From assembly GCF_008933165.1 (NCBI RefSeq), contig NZ_WBVQ01000001.1:1578621-1642620 (forward strand): 64,000 nt of DNA, given 5' to 3'. Positions 7,717-16,128 of the stretch are shown here, one piece after another (position 1 is the first letter of the stretch; the number at the start of each line of letters is the position of its first letter). Position numbers and translations under genes: made by a program. The stretch comes from Phaeocystidibacter marisrubri. Its GTDB lineage: Bacteria > Bacteroidota > Bacteroidia > Flavobacteriales > Schleiferiaceae. The notes under the pieces were generated by a model that was not told the DNA's origin, did not search any database, and saw only the letters and a list, made by a program, of their open reading frames with translations.

Positions 7717-10122
7717 ATGATAAAGTATATCTACACTTTGTTATTCATGGGTGTGTCTGCCATAGGCCTATCCCAAACCCTTACCGTTCTTGATGCAGAA
7801 AACGGTGAACCCCTTGAACTCGTCACAATCTTCAGTGAAGTCCCACGTGCTTATGCCGTCACCAATGCAGATGGGCAAGCCGATATCTCTGAAATGAAGG
7901 GATTCGAGAAAATTGAAATTCAAACCTTCGGTTATGCTCCTGTCATCACCACCTATCAAAAACTACAAGTTGAGGGTTTTAAAGTGAGCCTTGAACTGTC
8001 GCAGATGGGACTACAAGAAGTAGTAACCTCTGCATCGAGATGGCGTCAGACTTCGGACAATGTTCCGAGCAAAATCACCACCATCTCACAACGTGAAGTG
8101 GCTTTTCAAAATCCCCAAACCGCCGCAGACATGTTGTCTATCTCTGGGCAAGTCTTCGTTCAGAAGAGTCAGCAAGGTGGCGGTAGTCCTATGATCCGTG
8201 GCTTTGCCACCAATCGTCTCCTCTACACGGTGGATGGCGTCCGAATGAATACGGCCATCTTTAGAGGAGGGAACCTTCAAAACGTCATTAGTCTTGATCC
8301 ATTTGCTACTGAAAATACAGAAGTATTATTTGGACCTGGCTCGGTGATTTACGGAAGTGACGCGATTGGAGGAGTGATGAGTTTTCAGACGCTTACCCCG
8401 CAGTTATCGCTTGATGGAGAACCCCTTATTACAGGGTCTGCAACGGCTAGATATTCATCGGCCAATAGCGAAAAAACAGGGCACTTTCACATAAATGTCG
8501 GTTGGAAAAAATGGGCGATGGTCACCAGTTTTAGCACTTGGGATTTCGATCACCTACGTCAGGGCTCCAATGGTCCCGACGATTACCTCAAACCCTATCA
8601 TGTCAATAGAATAGACAGTACGGATGTGATTGTTACTCAAGATGACCCTTTGCTTCAAGTTCCAACGGCCTACTCGCAAACAAACTTCATGCAAAAGGTT
8701 CGATTTAAGCCGAATGAAAACTGGAACTTTGAATATGGATTCCATTATTCAGAGACCTCTTCGTACGGAAGGTATGACCGACACAACCGCATGAGAAACG
8801 GTACTGCTCGCTATGCCGAATGGAAGTATGGTCCGCAGGTTTGGATGATGAACAACCTGAGTGCCACGCATTATGGTCGTAATTCAATTTATGATGAAAT
8901 GACTATACGTGTGGCTCAGCAACACTTTGAAGAGAGTAGAATTGATCGTTCGCTCAACAAGTCGGATCGCACCACTAATGCAGAAGAAGTGGAAGCGTAC
9001 TCAGTTAACATTGATTTCAACCGAGAAGTAACTCCAGGGCATACCCTCTTTTATGGAGTGGAATACGTGACCAATCTCGTCCAATCAAGTGGTCGAATCA
9101 CAGACATTACCACTGGAGCTGAATCCGTTGGTCCTGCACGGTATCCGCAATCCAATTGGACCTCTATTGCCATTTACCTGAACGATGAATATCACGTGAA
9201 TGAGCATACGACGATTCAAGCAGGCTTGCGTTACAACCAGTATATGCTTAATGCCGACTTCGACACCACCTTCTATCCGTTCCCATTCACAACAACGAAA
9301 TTGAACAATGGCGCATTGACAGGTAGCATTGGCGCTGTATACCGTCCTAGTCAAACATGGGTAATCAGCGCCAATCTGGGAACTGCCTTTCGATCACCAA
9401 ACATAGACGACATTGGTAAGGTGTTCGATTCAGAGCCCGGTTCCGTTGTGGTTCCCAATCCGAATTTGGAAGCTGAGTATGCCTACAACTTTGACGTGAA
9501 CATCGCCAAGACATTTGGGAAAACCGTCCGAGTTGACCTTGGTGGCTATTATACATTCCTTGAAAACGCATTGGTCCGCCGAGACTATCAGCTTAATGGA
9601 CTTGACAGCATGATGTACGATGGCATGCTTAGTCGCGTTCAGGCTATTCAAAATGCTGCTGAAGCACGCGTATATGGCGTTCAAGCGGGAATTGAAATTA
9701 AACTTCCAGCGGGATTCGGCTTCTCTACTCGAGTGAATTACCAGAAAGGTCAAGAAGAAATGGACAATGGAGAATTAAGTCCATCACGCCACGCTGCTCC
9801 GTTCTTTGGTACAAGTCGCCTGACATACACCGCGAATAGGCTTCAGCTTCAGTTGTATACTCAATACCAAGGGGAACAGAGCTACGACAATCTATCCGAT
9901 AGTGAGAAAGGGAAGGATGAGATCTACGCCAAGGATGACAACGGCAACAACTATGCTCCATCTTGGTACACTCTTAACATCAAAGCGGCTTACAATGTCA
10001 CCGAAAATATGACCGTAAGCGCCGGAATCGAGAACCTCACGGATCAACGTTATCGTCCGTATAGTTCAGGCATATCTGGAGCGGGACGAAATTTTGTGAT
10101 GTCCGTTCGAGCCAATTTCTAA
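7717..10122 (+). CDS. TonB-dependent outer-membrane receptor, heme/hemoglobin type
   Basis: An 801-residue receptor. Signal peptide 1-19, then a CarboxypepD_reg-like beta-sandwich domain (about 20-95), a plug (about 100-220, with GGSPMIRGFATNRLLYTVDG) and a 22-strand barrel ending in SVRANF with a terminal Phe. Two boxes typical of heme/hemoglobin receptors are present: FRSPNIDDIG (the FRAP box) and VPNPNLEAEY (the NPNL box) around residues 555-590. The plug motif VRMNTAIFRGGNLQNVISLDP also matches that subgroup. Energised by TonB-ExbBD, which is not in the window. Substrate heme or hemoglobin is a family-level inference; other siderophore-type ligands cannot be excluded. Confidence 0.9.
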   Translation: MIKYIYTLLFMGVSAIGLSQTLTVLDAENGEPLELVTIFSEVPRAYAVTNADGQADISEMKGFEKIEIQTFGYAPVITTYQKLQVEGFKVSLELSQMGLQEVVTSASRWRQTSDNVPSKITTISQREVAFQNPQTAADMLSISGQVFVQKSQQGGGSPMIRGFATNRLLYTVDGVRMNTAIFRGGNLQNVISLDPFATENTEVLFGPGSVIYGSDAIGGVMSFQTLTPQLSLDGEPLITGSATARYSSANSEKTGHFHINVGWKKWAMVTSFSTWDFDHLRQGSNGPDDYLKPYHVNRIDSTDVIVTQDDPLLQVPTAYSQTNFMQKVRFKPNENWNFEYGFHYSETSSYGRYDRHNRMRNGTARYAEWKYGPQVWMMNNLSATHYGRNSIYDEMTIRVAQQHFEESRIDRSLNKSDRTTNAEEVEAYSVNIDFNREVTPGHTLFYGVEYVTNLVQSSGRITDITTGAESVGPARYPQSNWTSIAIYLNDEYHVNEHTTIQAGLRYNQYMLNADFDTTFYPFPFTTTKLNNGALTGSIGAVYRPSQTWVISANLGTAFRSPNIDDIGKVFDSEPGSVVVPNPNLEAEYAYNFDVNIAKTFGKTVRVDLGGYYTFLENALVRRDYQLNGLDSMMYDGMLSRVQAIQNAAEARVYGVQAGIEIKLPAGFGFSTRVNYQKGQEEMDNGELSPSRHAAPFFGTSRLTYTANRLQLQLYTQYQGEQSYDNLSDSEKGKDEIYAKDDNGNNYAPSWYTLNIKAAYNVTENMTVSAGIENLTDQRYRPYSSGISGAGRNFVMSVRANF

Positions 10123-10143
10123 TTGCTACACATTTGATACCTC

Positions 10144-10172
10144 AACCCCGACAGTTTTGTCGGGGTTTCCTT
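10144..10172 (+). terminator. Terminator after the heme-type receptor
   Basis: 10-bp perfect stem AACCCCGACA/TGTCGGGGTT (10144-10153 with 10158-10167), tetraloop GTTT, followed by TCCTTTT. Confidence 0.88.
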
Positions 10173-10423
10173 TTGCTCCAACTGGAAACGTATGTAAACG
10201 TATACTGTCGTTTGTACTCGATTAAAGCTAGGTTGGAAGGTTTGATTGGCGTAAGTTGTCACCAACGGGGAGGTGGGCTAATTGTTTACCCACTAAGGAT
10301 TTCTGCGAACATATGTCCCAATCTCACTTGGATAATTTGTTGAAAAGTCTCACTTCGTCTAAATAACGGAATAGGCTTCAGGCTAAGGGCGACGGCCTCC
10401 GATATCCTTACTTCAATCTCCAG

Positions 10424-10598
10424 TCATCCGTCATCCGTCATCCGTAACCCATCATCCGTCACCCATCATACGTCACCCATCATACGTCATCAATCATCTA
10501 TCACCCTCCACCCAGCATCCGCCAACCGTCACCCCGCATCCAACCCCTTAAACCCCATAAACTCCTTAAACCCTACAAACCCACTAAACCCACTATTA
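10424..10598. repeat. Degenerate heptanucleotide tandem repeat array
   Basis: About 25 consecutive 7-base units starting TCATCCG TCATCCG TCATCCG and drifting through TCACCCA, TCATACG, CCACCCA, GCATCCA to AAACCCC, CCTTAAA and CCCTACA. The 7-base register is kept for the whole ~175 bases while the sequence changes from TCATCCG-like at the left to CTTAAACC-like at the right. The plus strand is almost free of G in the second half. No gene occupies 10123-10704; apart from this array and the terminator the stretch 10173-10423 shows nothing I recognise. Confidence 0.85.
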
Positions 10599-10662
10599 CC
10601 TCCCCCACCCTGTAAGCTGAAACTATCAATGACGTCATTACTTTCATCAATAATCTTTGCCC

Positions 10663-10670
10663 TACTTTTG
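10663..10670 (+). promoter_or_regulatory. -7 box of the trxB promoter
   Basis: TACTTTTG, an exact TAnnTTTG match, 35 bases before the trxB ATG. Confidence 0.55.
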
Positions 10671-10704
10671 GCAATAGAAAAAGTTCGATATCAAAATATA
10701 GGTC

Positions 10705-11685
10705 ATGAGCGACAACAATATTGAAAGACACGAATGTGTGATTATCGGTAGTGGTCCTGCGGGATATACTGCGGCAATTTATGCGGCAAGAGCCGATTTG
10801 AAACCCATTATGTACACGGGAATGGAGCCTGGTGGTCAGTTAACCACCACCACGGAAGTAGAAAACTTTCCAGGATATCCGCAAGGAATTGACGGTCCGG
10901 CAATGATGGAAGACCTCAAAGCACAAGCTGAGCGCTTTGGTACCGATGTTCGATTTGGTCTCGTAACCGATGTACACTTTACGGACATTCCGGGTGAATA
11001 TCACACATTGACCATCGATCAATCGAAGCAGATTCAAGCCCGTTCAGTGATTATCTCTACGGGTGCTTCAGCAAAGTACTTGGGACTTGAAAGTGAGCAA
11101 CGTCTTCAAGGCCACGGTGTTTCTGGATGTGCCGTATGTGATGGCTTCTTCTACAAGGGGGAAGAAGTTGTGATTGTAGGCGGTGGTGACACTGCCGCTG
11201 AAGAAGCAACTTACCTCGCCAAGCTTTGTCCGAAGGTAACCATGTTGGTTCGTCGCGATGAGTTGCGTGCATCGAAAGCCATGCAACACCGAGTGATGAA
11301 CAACCCGAACATTGAAGTGCTTTGGAATACCGAAACTTTAGAAGTTTTGGGAGACCAAGTGGTAGAAGGTGTTCGCGTTAAGAATAGAGAATCTGGAGAA
11401 GAAAAGGTGATCAAATGCTCAGGTTTCTTCGTAGCCATTGGTCACAAGCCAAACACAGATATCTTCAAAGGTCAGTTAGACATGGATGAAGTGGGATATC
11501 TCAAAACTAAGTCAGGATCTACTTCTATGAACAAACCTGGTGTATTTGCTACAGGTGATGCACAAGACAAAGTGTATCGCCAAGCGATTACTGCAGCCGG
11601 TACAGGATGTATGGGAGCCTTGGAAGCAGAACGCTATTTGAGTGAATTTGAATTGGAGAATGCAGTAGCTGAAGCAGCGAACTAA
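10705..11685 (+). CDS. trxB: Thioredoxin-disulfide reductase
   Basis: A 326-residue cytosolic flavoenzyme that passes electrons from NADPH through FAD to oxidised thioredoxin. FAD-binding GSGPAGYTAAIYAAR is at residues 15-30, the redox pair is C142-A-V-C145 (GCAVCDGFF), the NADPH fold GGGDTAAEEA is at ~157-166, and the FAD-closing ATGDAQDKVYRQAITAAGTG is near 280. Length and motif spacing are normal for the low-molecular-weight enzyme. Likely partners in this window are TrxA (12573-12920) and, indirectly, ArsC and the peroxidase. It is a single-gene unit, with its own -7 box and terminator. Confidence 0.97.
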   Translation: MSDNNIERHECVIIGSGPAGYTAAIYAARADLKPIMYTGMEPGGQLTTTTEVENFPGYPQGIDGPAMMEDLKAQAERFGTDVRFGLVTDVHFTDIPGEYHTLTIDQSKQIQARSVIISTGASAKYLGLESEQRLQGHGVSGCAVCDGFFYKGEEVVIVGGGDTAAEEATYLAKLCPKVTMLVRRDELRASKAMQHRVMNNPNIEVLWNTETLEVLGDQVVEGVRVKNRESGEEKVIKCSGFFVAIGHKPNTDIFKGQLDMDEVGYLKTKSGSTSMNKPGVFATGDAQDKVYRQAITAAGTGCMGALEAERYLSEFELENAVAEAAN

Positions 11686-11704
11686 GTTTTCAAAACGATA
11701 ACAG

Positions 11705-11736
11705 AATGTCCCGCCTACGAGCGGGACATTTTTTTT
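11705..11736 (+). terminator. Terminator of trxB
   Basis: Stem AATGTCCCGC/GCGGGACATT (11705-11714 with 11721-11730) followed by six more T. Confidence 0.9.
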
Positions 11737-11779
11737 CTGGACTATTGTCTTAGGCCGTGGAATTCTTCTTTCCAAAGTG

Positions 11780-11798
11780 TAACTTAGACACTAAGTTA
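11780..11798 (+). promoter_or_regulatory. Perfect palindrome abutting the Nudix-regulator start codon
   Basis: TAACTTAG-ACA-CTAAGTTA, 8-bp arms around a 3-base spacer; the final A is the first base of the ATG. Candidate autoregulatory operator (a repressor here would block transcription or initiation). Confidence 0.6.
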
Positions 11799-12496
11799 TG
11801 CAAGTAGACTTTCAAGAATCGGATTTTCACGCTGCCCTTGTAACGAGTGTTGTAGTGTTTGGCTTTGACGGCGACGACCTAAAAATTCTCGTGGCTGAAA
11901 AGAAGAATGAACCCTTTAGTGGAGCACTGATCTTACCGACCAGAGTAGTTCAACCGGGAGTTGCCGTTGAGTTAGCCGCAAAGGAATTGCTGTCTACAGT
12001 CACCGGAAAAGACGATTGGTATCTCGAGCAATTGAACGCATTTGCGCGACTGTACCGAAATCCAGCCGGAAGAGTCGTAAATATCGCCTACTACGGATTG
12101 GTCAAACTCGATGATCAACTCAAAACCTCATTGAGGAAAGATGACCACGCTTGGTACGCTAGTGATGATGTTCCTCCATTGGCATATGACCACGACGAGA
12201 TTCTTGAATTTGCGAGAGAAAGACTGAAGAGAAGAGTAAAGCGCAGACCGATTGGATTTAGCCTGCTACCTCGAGAGTTCACACTGAATCAACTACAGAG
12301 TTTGTACGAGTGTGCATTGGGCAAATCTTTCGACAAACGAAACTTCAGACGAAAAATATTAAAATCGGAACTGTTGATTGAACTGGAGAAGAAAACAGAT
12401 CCAACTTCAGATGTCAAAAAGCCTTCTCAACTGTACATGTTCAATGAGAAGAAATACCGCAAAATGACATTAAAGGGATACGACTTTGTATTCTAA
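11798..12496 (+). CDS. NrtR/AraR-like transcriptional regulator: degenerate Nudix domain plus winged helix
   Basis: A 232-residue cytosolic protein. Residues ~8-150 form a Nudix fold (LVTSVVVFGFDGDDLKILV ... YLEQLNAFARLYRNPAGRVV ... AYYGLV), and ~160-232 a winged helix (LPREFTLNQLQSLYECALGKSFDKRNFRRKI), the layout of NrtR and of the Bacteroidota AraR regulators, which bind a nucleotide-sugar or ADP-ribose-like effector. The Nudix box is broken: GVAVELAAKELLSTVTG lacks the REUXEE core, so catalysis is unlikely and a sensor role more likely. A perfect palindrome sits directly upstream, suggesting autoregulation. No NAD or arabinose genes are adjacent, so its regulon cannot be read here. Confidence 0.85.
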   Translation: MQVDFQESDFHAALVTSVVVFGFDGDDLKILVAEKKNEPFSGALILPTRVVQPGVAVELAAKELLSTVTGKDDWYLEQLNAFARLYRNPAGRVVNIAYYGLVKLDDQLKTSLRKDDHAWYASDDVPPLAYDHDEILEFARERLKRRVKRRPIGFSLLPREFTLNQLQSLYECALGKSFDKRNFRRKILKSELLIELEKKTDPTSDVKKPSQLYMFNEKKYRKMTLKGYDFVF

Positions 12497-12501
12497 AAAA
12501 G

Positions 12502-12527
12502 AAAGCCGCCCCTAAGGACGGCTTTTC
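12502..12527. terminator. Bidirectional terminator between the Nudix regulator and trxA
   Basis: Stem AAAGCCG/CGGCTTT (12502-12508 with 12519-12525) flanked by A-rich sequence on the left and T on the right, so it can serve both converging genes. Confidence 0.75.
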
Positions 12528-12572
12528 CACTGCTCTCTCTTTCATAGCTCTATCTGCTTACAGTGGATCTCT

Positions 12573-12920
12573 TTATATCAACAATCTCTTTTCAATCACA
12601 TCGCGCATGACATTTGCGGGTAACGCTCCTGGCTGCATCATTGGCTCTCCTTTTTCAGGAATAAATAAAATGGTAGGAATGCTTCGAATGCCAAATGCTC
12701 CCGATACCTCCTGCTCATTATCTACGTTCACCTTGAAAAAATCTACCTTGTCTTTGTATTCGGAAGCCAATGCGTCAAACATCGGTGCCATTGCCTGACA
12801 AGGTCCACACCAATCGGCATAGAAATCAACTACTGCTGGTTTAGATCCTTTAAACGACCACTCTTTCTCATTCTCGTAGTCGAATATCTTCTCGATAAAC
12901 TCTTTGGATGAAATGTCCAT
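12573..12920 (-). CDS. trxA: Thioredoxin
   Basis: A 115-residue cytosolic thioredoxin with the canonical active site W37-C38-G-P-C41 (DFYADWCGPC), the Asp of the buried charge at FYAD, and the cis-Pro loop IRSIPTILF about residue 78. No signal peptide. It is slightly longer than E. coli TrxA because of an N-terminal extension (MDISSKEFIEKIFDYENEKEW). It reduces protein disulfides and is itself reduced by TrxB encoded 0.9 kb away. It is a single gene facing the Nudix regulator. Confidence 0.93.
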   Translation of the reverse strand: MDISSKEFIEKIFDYENEKEWSFKGSKPAVVDFYADWCGPCQAMAPMFDALASEYKDKVDFFKVNVDNEQEVSGAFGIRSIPTILFIPEKGEPMMQPGALPANVMRDVIEKRLLI

Positions 12921-12993
12921 AGAACTAATCTTTTACCCCTCTACTAGAATAAGCGAGGTAGTTGCAGGAACTCCGCAAAATCGAGGCAAAAAA

Positions 12994-13019
12994 AAAGCTC
13001 CATCGTACGATGAAGCTTT
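12994..13019 (-). terminator. Terminator of tRNA-His
   Basis: Stem AAAGCTcCATCG/CGATGaAGCTTT with one internal mismatch (12994-13005 with 13008-13019), followed on the minus strand by a long T run. Confidence 0.8.
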
Positions 13020-13024
13020 CTTCG

Positions 13025-13099
13025 GGTGGAAGACCGGGTTCGAACCGGCGACCTCTGGAACCACAATCCAGCGCTCTAACCAACTGAGCTACAACCACC
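13025..13099 (-). tRNA. tRNA-His (GTG)
   Basis: Cloverleaf on the minus strand: D-arm GCTCAGTTGGTTAGAGC, anticodon stem CTGGA/TCCAG with loop TTGTGGT (anticodon GTG), T-loop TTCGAAC. The extra G-1 opposite C73 characteristic of tRNA-His is present at 13099. The acceptor stem GTGGTTG/CTTCCAC has two adjacent T-T oppositions (5:68 and 6:67). CCA is not encoded. Confidence 0.93.
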
Positions 13100-13193
13100 A
13101 TTTGAGGGCGCAAATATAAGGTAAAAACAACAATACAATCCAAACGGTTATCACAAAAAAATTGTGTCTTCCTGCCTTACCTTCGCAGGAATT

Positions 13194-14183
13194 ATGGAGA
13201 AGCTTCAATCTCAGCACTTTCAGGGTCTGCTCGTCATGGTGCTCATTACAGGCCTATCGTACGGATTATCAGAAACTACAGGAATACTTGGCAGCGTAGT
13301 ATGGGGATTGCTTCTCGGAATTCTGGGTGGCAATTTGATTCAAACACCTTCAGCTTGGAAACCGGGAATTGTGTTTTCCGAAAAGACCGTTCTTGCCTAT
13401 GCCATCATCTTGATGGGAATACAAACGGGAATCGCATTTCAATCTTCCACGCCCTGGGAAACGGGATTGATCGTCATCGCTGTTATGACTATTGCAATCA
13501 TAAGTGGACTCCTTCTCTACAAACGATTCAACCTGAGTAAAGACGATGGAATTCTTCTGGGTGTAGGGAATGCCGTTTGTGGCGCTTCTGCGATTGCTGC
13601 TATCAGTGGAATTATCAAAGCGGATGCAAAGAGTACGGGCACGGGAATCGCCATCGTGAACTTGTTGGGTGTGCTTGGTCTGATTATCATTCCTTCGGTG
13701 TTGGCCAATATGGATCTAAATGTGATTGAAAAAGCCCTCTACACTGGGGGGACGTTGCAAGCCGTGGGACAGGCTGTAGCCGCCGGAAACACACTAGGTT
13801 CCGACGTGGGAATTTGGGCCACAACCATTAAGATGTTTCGAGTGGGAATGCTGCTTCCTGTCGCTTTGATTTTTGCCTTCACCCAATCTAGAAGTAATGG
13901 CACAAACAAGCCGAGCTTGAAGCTCATCCCTACCTTCCTTTGGCTGTTTATTCTCACTTCCGCTATTGGTGCGTTTCTTCCACTACCAGATTCGTTTACC
14001 GATCTAGTTCACACTATAGAAAAGATTATACTTACCATCGCTATGGTCGCCATAGGTTGGCAGATTAAGTTGAGTAAACTTTGGACAGAAGGTCCTGTTC
14101 GATTGCTATTGGGAGTAATAATCTTCGTGATTCAACTAGCGGTTATGACTGGCTTGATTATCTTAGTTCAGCCTCAGGTTTAA
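13194..14183 (+). CDS. YeiH/UPF0324-family putative anion exporter
   Basis: A 329-residue inner-membrane protein with about ten hydrophobic helices, the usual size for the YeiH (Cons_hypoth698) family, proposed to export sulfate or related anions; the function is weakly established. Recognisable family segments are GLLLGILGGN, LMGIQTG and the conserved GNAVCGASAIAAISG in the middle. The ATG at 13194 is preferred over the in-frame GTG at 13164: the latter would add ten residues and lie upstream of a TACCTTCG promoter-like box at 13179-13186, and AGGAAT precedes the ATG. Confidence 0.88.
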   Translation: MEKLQSQHFQGLLVMVLITGLSYGLSETTGILGSVVWGLLLGILGGNLIQTPSAWKPGIVFSEKTVLAYAIILMGIQTGIAFQSSTPWETGLIVIAVMTIAIISGLLLYKRFNLSKDDGILLGVGNAVCGASAIAAISGIIKADAKSTGTGIAIVNLLGVLGLIIIPSVLANMDLNVIEKALYTGGTLQAVGQAVAAGNTLGSDVGIWATTIKMFRVGMLLPVALIFAFTQSRSNGTNKPSLKLIPTFLWLFILTSAIGAFLPLPDSFTDLVHTIEKIILTIAMVAIGWQIKLSKLWTEGPVRLLLGVIIFVIQLAVMTGLIILVQPQV

Positions 14184-14198
14184 TCTCAATTTCAACAC

Positions 14199-15329
14199 TT
14201 GCCCACTACCCCACTTAAAATACTTCACCTCGCTAAGTGGTATCCGAACGAAAAAGATCCTCAAAATGGAGTTTTCGTAAAGAATCAAATAATCGCTTGC
14301 AAAGGTGTTGCGGAACAAGCCGTGCTGTATTGGGGAACCGCTAAGAAGTATAAATGTACCTCGGAGACGGAAGATGGAATTCCCACCATTAGACACTATT
14401 TCCCTGAAGGTAAAAGGCTTCAAAACACGGGTCAGAAGTGGAGTTCAATTCGCCGATTGATCAATGAGGTTTGGAAGGGGCAAAAACCTGATGTCATCCA
14501 TCTTCACATTGCCGACAATGACCAGTGGATTATGGTCGAATACGCCAAGGCCTCAAGTATTCCCATTGTCCTCACAGAGCATTGGTCGGGCTACCTCGAT
14601 CATCGTTTTCAAAATAAAAAGGCCATTGCAAAAGCACTGACCATCGCTTTACTTAAAAGAGTGAACGTTGTTACCACGGTGAGTGGTTTCTTGGCGGATG
14701 CCATGATCAAAGCCAGCGGACGAAAAGATATTGAAATCGTCCCCAATGTGGTAGACACTGAGAGTATCCACTCCCAGCCACCTCAGCAAAACATACTCTC
14801 CTTTGGTGTTCTAGCTGATTTGGATGACAACATCAAGAATATCAGCGGTACTCTTCGCGCGTTTAGAAACTTCAAAGCAGAACATTCCGATGCCACCCTC
14901 CACATTATGGGTGGTGGAAAAGATGAACAACGTCTGAAAGACTTGAGTGATGAATTGCAGCTCGGTGATGCGGTTATCTTCCACGGAAGACTAGATCATC
15001 ACGATTCTCTCAAGACCTTAAATGACGTTCAGACGGTCATTGTAAACAGTAGAAGGGAAACCTTCTCTGTGGTTTGTCTGGAAGCCATTGCCCTTGGAAA
15101 AAAGCTGATATGCACGCGTTGTGGAGGCCCTGAAACCTTCCTACGAGATGAACTGGTCATTTGGAGCAGAGTAGACGATGATCTCGACCTCTTGCGATGC
15201 ATGCGTGAATCCACCTCTCAACCCTATCCAACGATAGAGTCGAAAATGTTGCAGGTGGAGCCATTCTTACCTGAGGTGGTAGCCAATCAGTGGCTCACCA
15301 TCTACAGCCAATTGGCCAGCTCTAAATAA
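14199..15329 (+). CDS. GT4-type glycosyltransferase
   Basis: A 376-residue GT-B fold protein starting at TTG (no nearby ATG fits). The N-terminal domain begins LKILHLAKWYPNEKDPQNGVFV, typical of Bacteroidota family-4 transferases for capsule, LPS or exopolysaccharide; the acceptor-side HLHIADND block follows. The C-terminal domain has the donor-binding sequence SRRETFSVVCLEAIALGKK (the E-x7-E region, residues ~284-302) and GGPETF. It starts 15 bases after the YeiH gene, so the two may be cotranscribed. Its stop overlaps the convergent bshB1 stop by 8 bases. It is not BshA: the BshA N-terminal signature is absent. Donor and acceptor unknown. Confidence 0.85.
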   Translation: MPTTPLKILHLAKWYPNEKDPQNGVFVKNQIIACKGVAEQAVLYWGTAKKYKCTSETEDGIPTIRHYFPEGKRLQNTGQKWSSIRRLINEVWKGQKPDVIHLHIADNDQWIMVEYAKASSIPIVLTEHWSGYLDHRFQNKKAIAKALTIALLKRVNVVTTVSGFLADAMIKASGRKDIEIVPNVVDTESIHSQPPQQNILSFGVLADLDDNIKNISGTLRAFRNFKAEHSDATLHIMGGGKDEQRLKDLSDELQLGDAVIFHGRLDHHDSLKTLNDVQTVIVNSRRETFSVVCLEAIALGKKLICTRCGGPETFLRDELVIWSRVDDDLDLLRCMRESTSQPYPTIESKMLQVEPFLPEVVANQWLTIYSQLASSK

Positions 15330-16038
15330 GATCGGTGATTTGATCTACGCCAAGAGTGCGATCTACGATGAATCCTTCAGCGTGTTCTACGCCAATGATT
15401 CTACCCCATTCCACCATTCTACCCGTTATGGAATCATGAAACTGCTTGGATGAGATTACCGTTTTTGGTTCATCGCTGTTTGGGTTATAGAACTGCGACT
15501 CATGTGCGTTAATCGAAGCCATTTTTTGATCTACAAATCCTGTAACGTCTACACTGAAATCAACCTTTAGATCATAAAACTGCACGTAGTGATATACCTT
15601 AGATGGGCGCCATGCTTCTTGCTTCACACCTTGATCTACAGTTTCAATCTTGCGTAGCCCCGCATAAAAAGCACTTTCTACCACAAGCTCAGAACCTCTT
15701 CCGTGATCAGGGTGACGGTCGGAAGGCGCATTGCAAATCACCACATCGGGTTGATACTTGCGAATCATTCGAATCACTTCGCGCTTGTGCTCTTCGTCAT
15801 TTTGAAAGAATCCATCGCGAAATCCCAGATTTTCTCTTGCACTCAATCCCAAGATCTCCCCAGCTTTGGCTGCTTCTTTCAAGCGAATCTCCGGTGTTCC
15901 TCGTGTTCCGAGATCACCAAGGGTGAGATCCACAATTCCAACCTTCTTTCCCGCGGCAGCCGCCTTTGCCAAGGTTCCAGCGCAGCCCAATTCTACATCG
16001 TCTGGATGAGCTCCAAATGCAAGTATATCTAACTTCAT
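15322..16038 (-). CDS. bshB1: Bacillithiol biosynthesis deacetylase BshB1
   Basis: A 238-residue cytosolic Zn-dependent LmbE/PIG-L deacetylase which removes acetate from GlcNAc-malate in bacillithiol synthesis. The metal motif A-H11-P-D-D14 (AFGAHPDDVELGCAGTL) is at the start and the third ligand region DRHPDHGRGS at ~105-115. The sequence is close to the BshB1 annotated throughout Bacteroidota (GYREGFFQN-type segment seen here as GFRDGFFQNDEEH). bshA and bshC are not in the window, as is common. A minus-strand -7-like box (CACCTTTG) lies upstream of the ATG. Confidence 0.93.
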   Translation of the reverse strand: MKLDILAFGAHPDDVELGCAGTLAKAAAAGKKVGIVDLTLGDLGTRGTPEIRLKEAAKAGEILGLSARENLGFRDGFFQNDEEHKREVIRMIRKYQPDVVICNAPSDRHPDHGRGSELVVESAFYAGLRKIETVDQGVKQEAWRPSKVYHYVQFYDLKVDFSVDVTGFVDQKMASINAHESQFYNPNSDEPKTVISSKQFHDSITGRMVEWGRIIGVEHAEGFIVDRTLGVDQITDLI

Positions 16039-16054
16039 GAGTCTTGAATCAAAA

Positions 16055-16078
16055 AATTCCCGCGCAAAGGTGGGAATT
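16055..16078 (-). terminator. Terminator of the glutathione peroxidase gene
   Basis: Stem AATTCCC/GGGAATT (16055-16061 with 16072-16078), followed on the minus strand by six T. Confidence 0.7.
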
Positions 16079-16128
16079 CTTTTTAAAATGATGTTTAAAC
16101 ACAGTGTGGGATATCCCTTCTAAATGAA

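Noticed and set aside
10134..10343. A 69-codon ORF in the gap after the heme-type receptor
   Set aside because: It begins within the receptor terminator, has no coherent protein character, and no promoter or ribosome site.
10424..10598. CRISPR array
   Set aside because: Units are 7 bases long, contiguous and degenerate; there are no spacers of even length and no cas genes.
14199..15329. BshA (the bacillithiol glycosyltransferase) beside bshB1
   Set aside because: The N-terminus reads LKILHLAKWYPNEKDP, not the BshA signature with its malate-binding region; the genes are on opposite strands and overlap only at stop codons.
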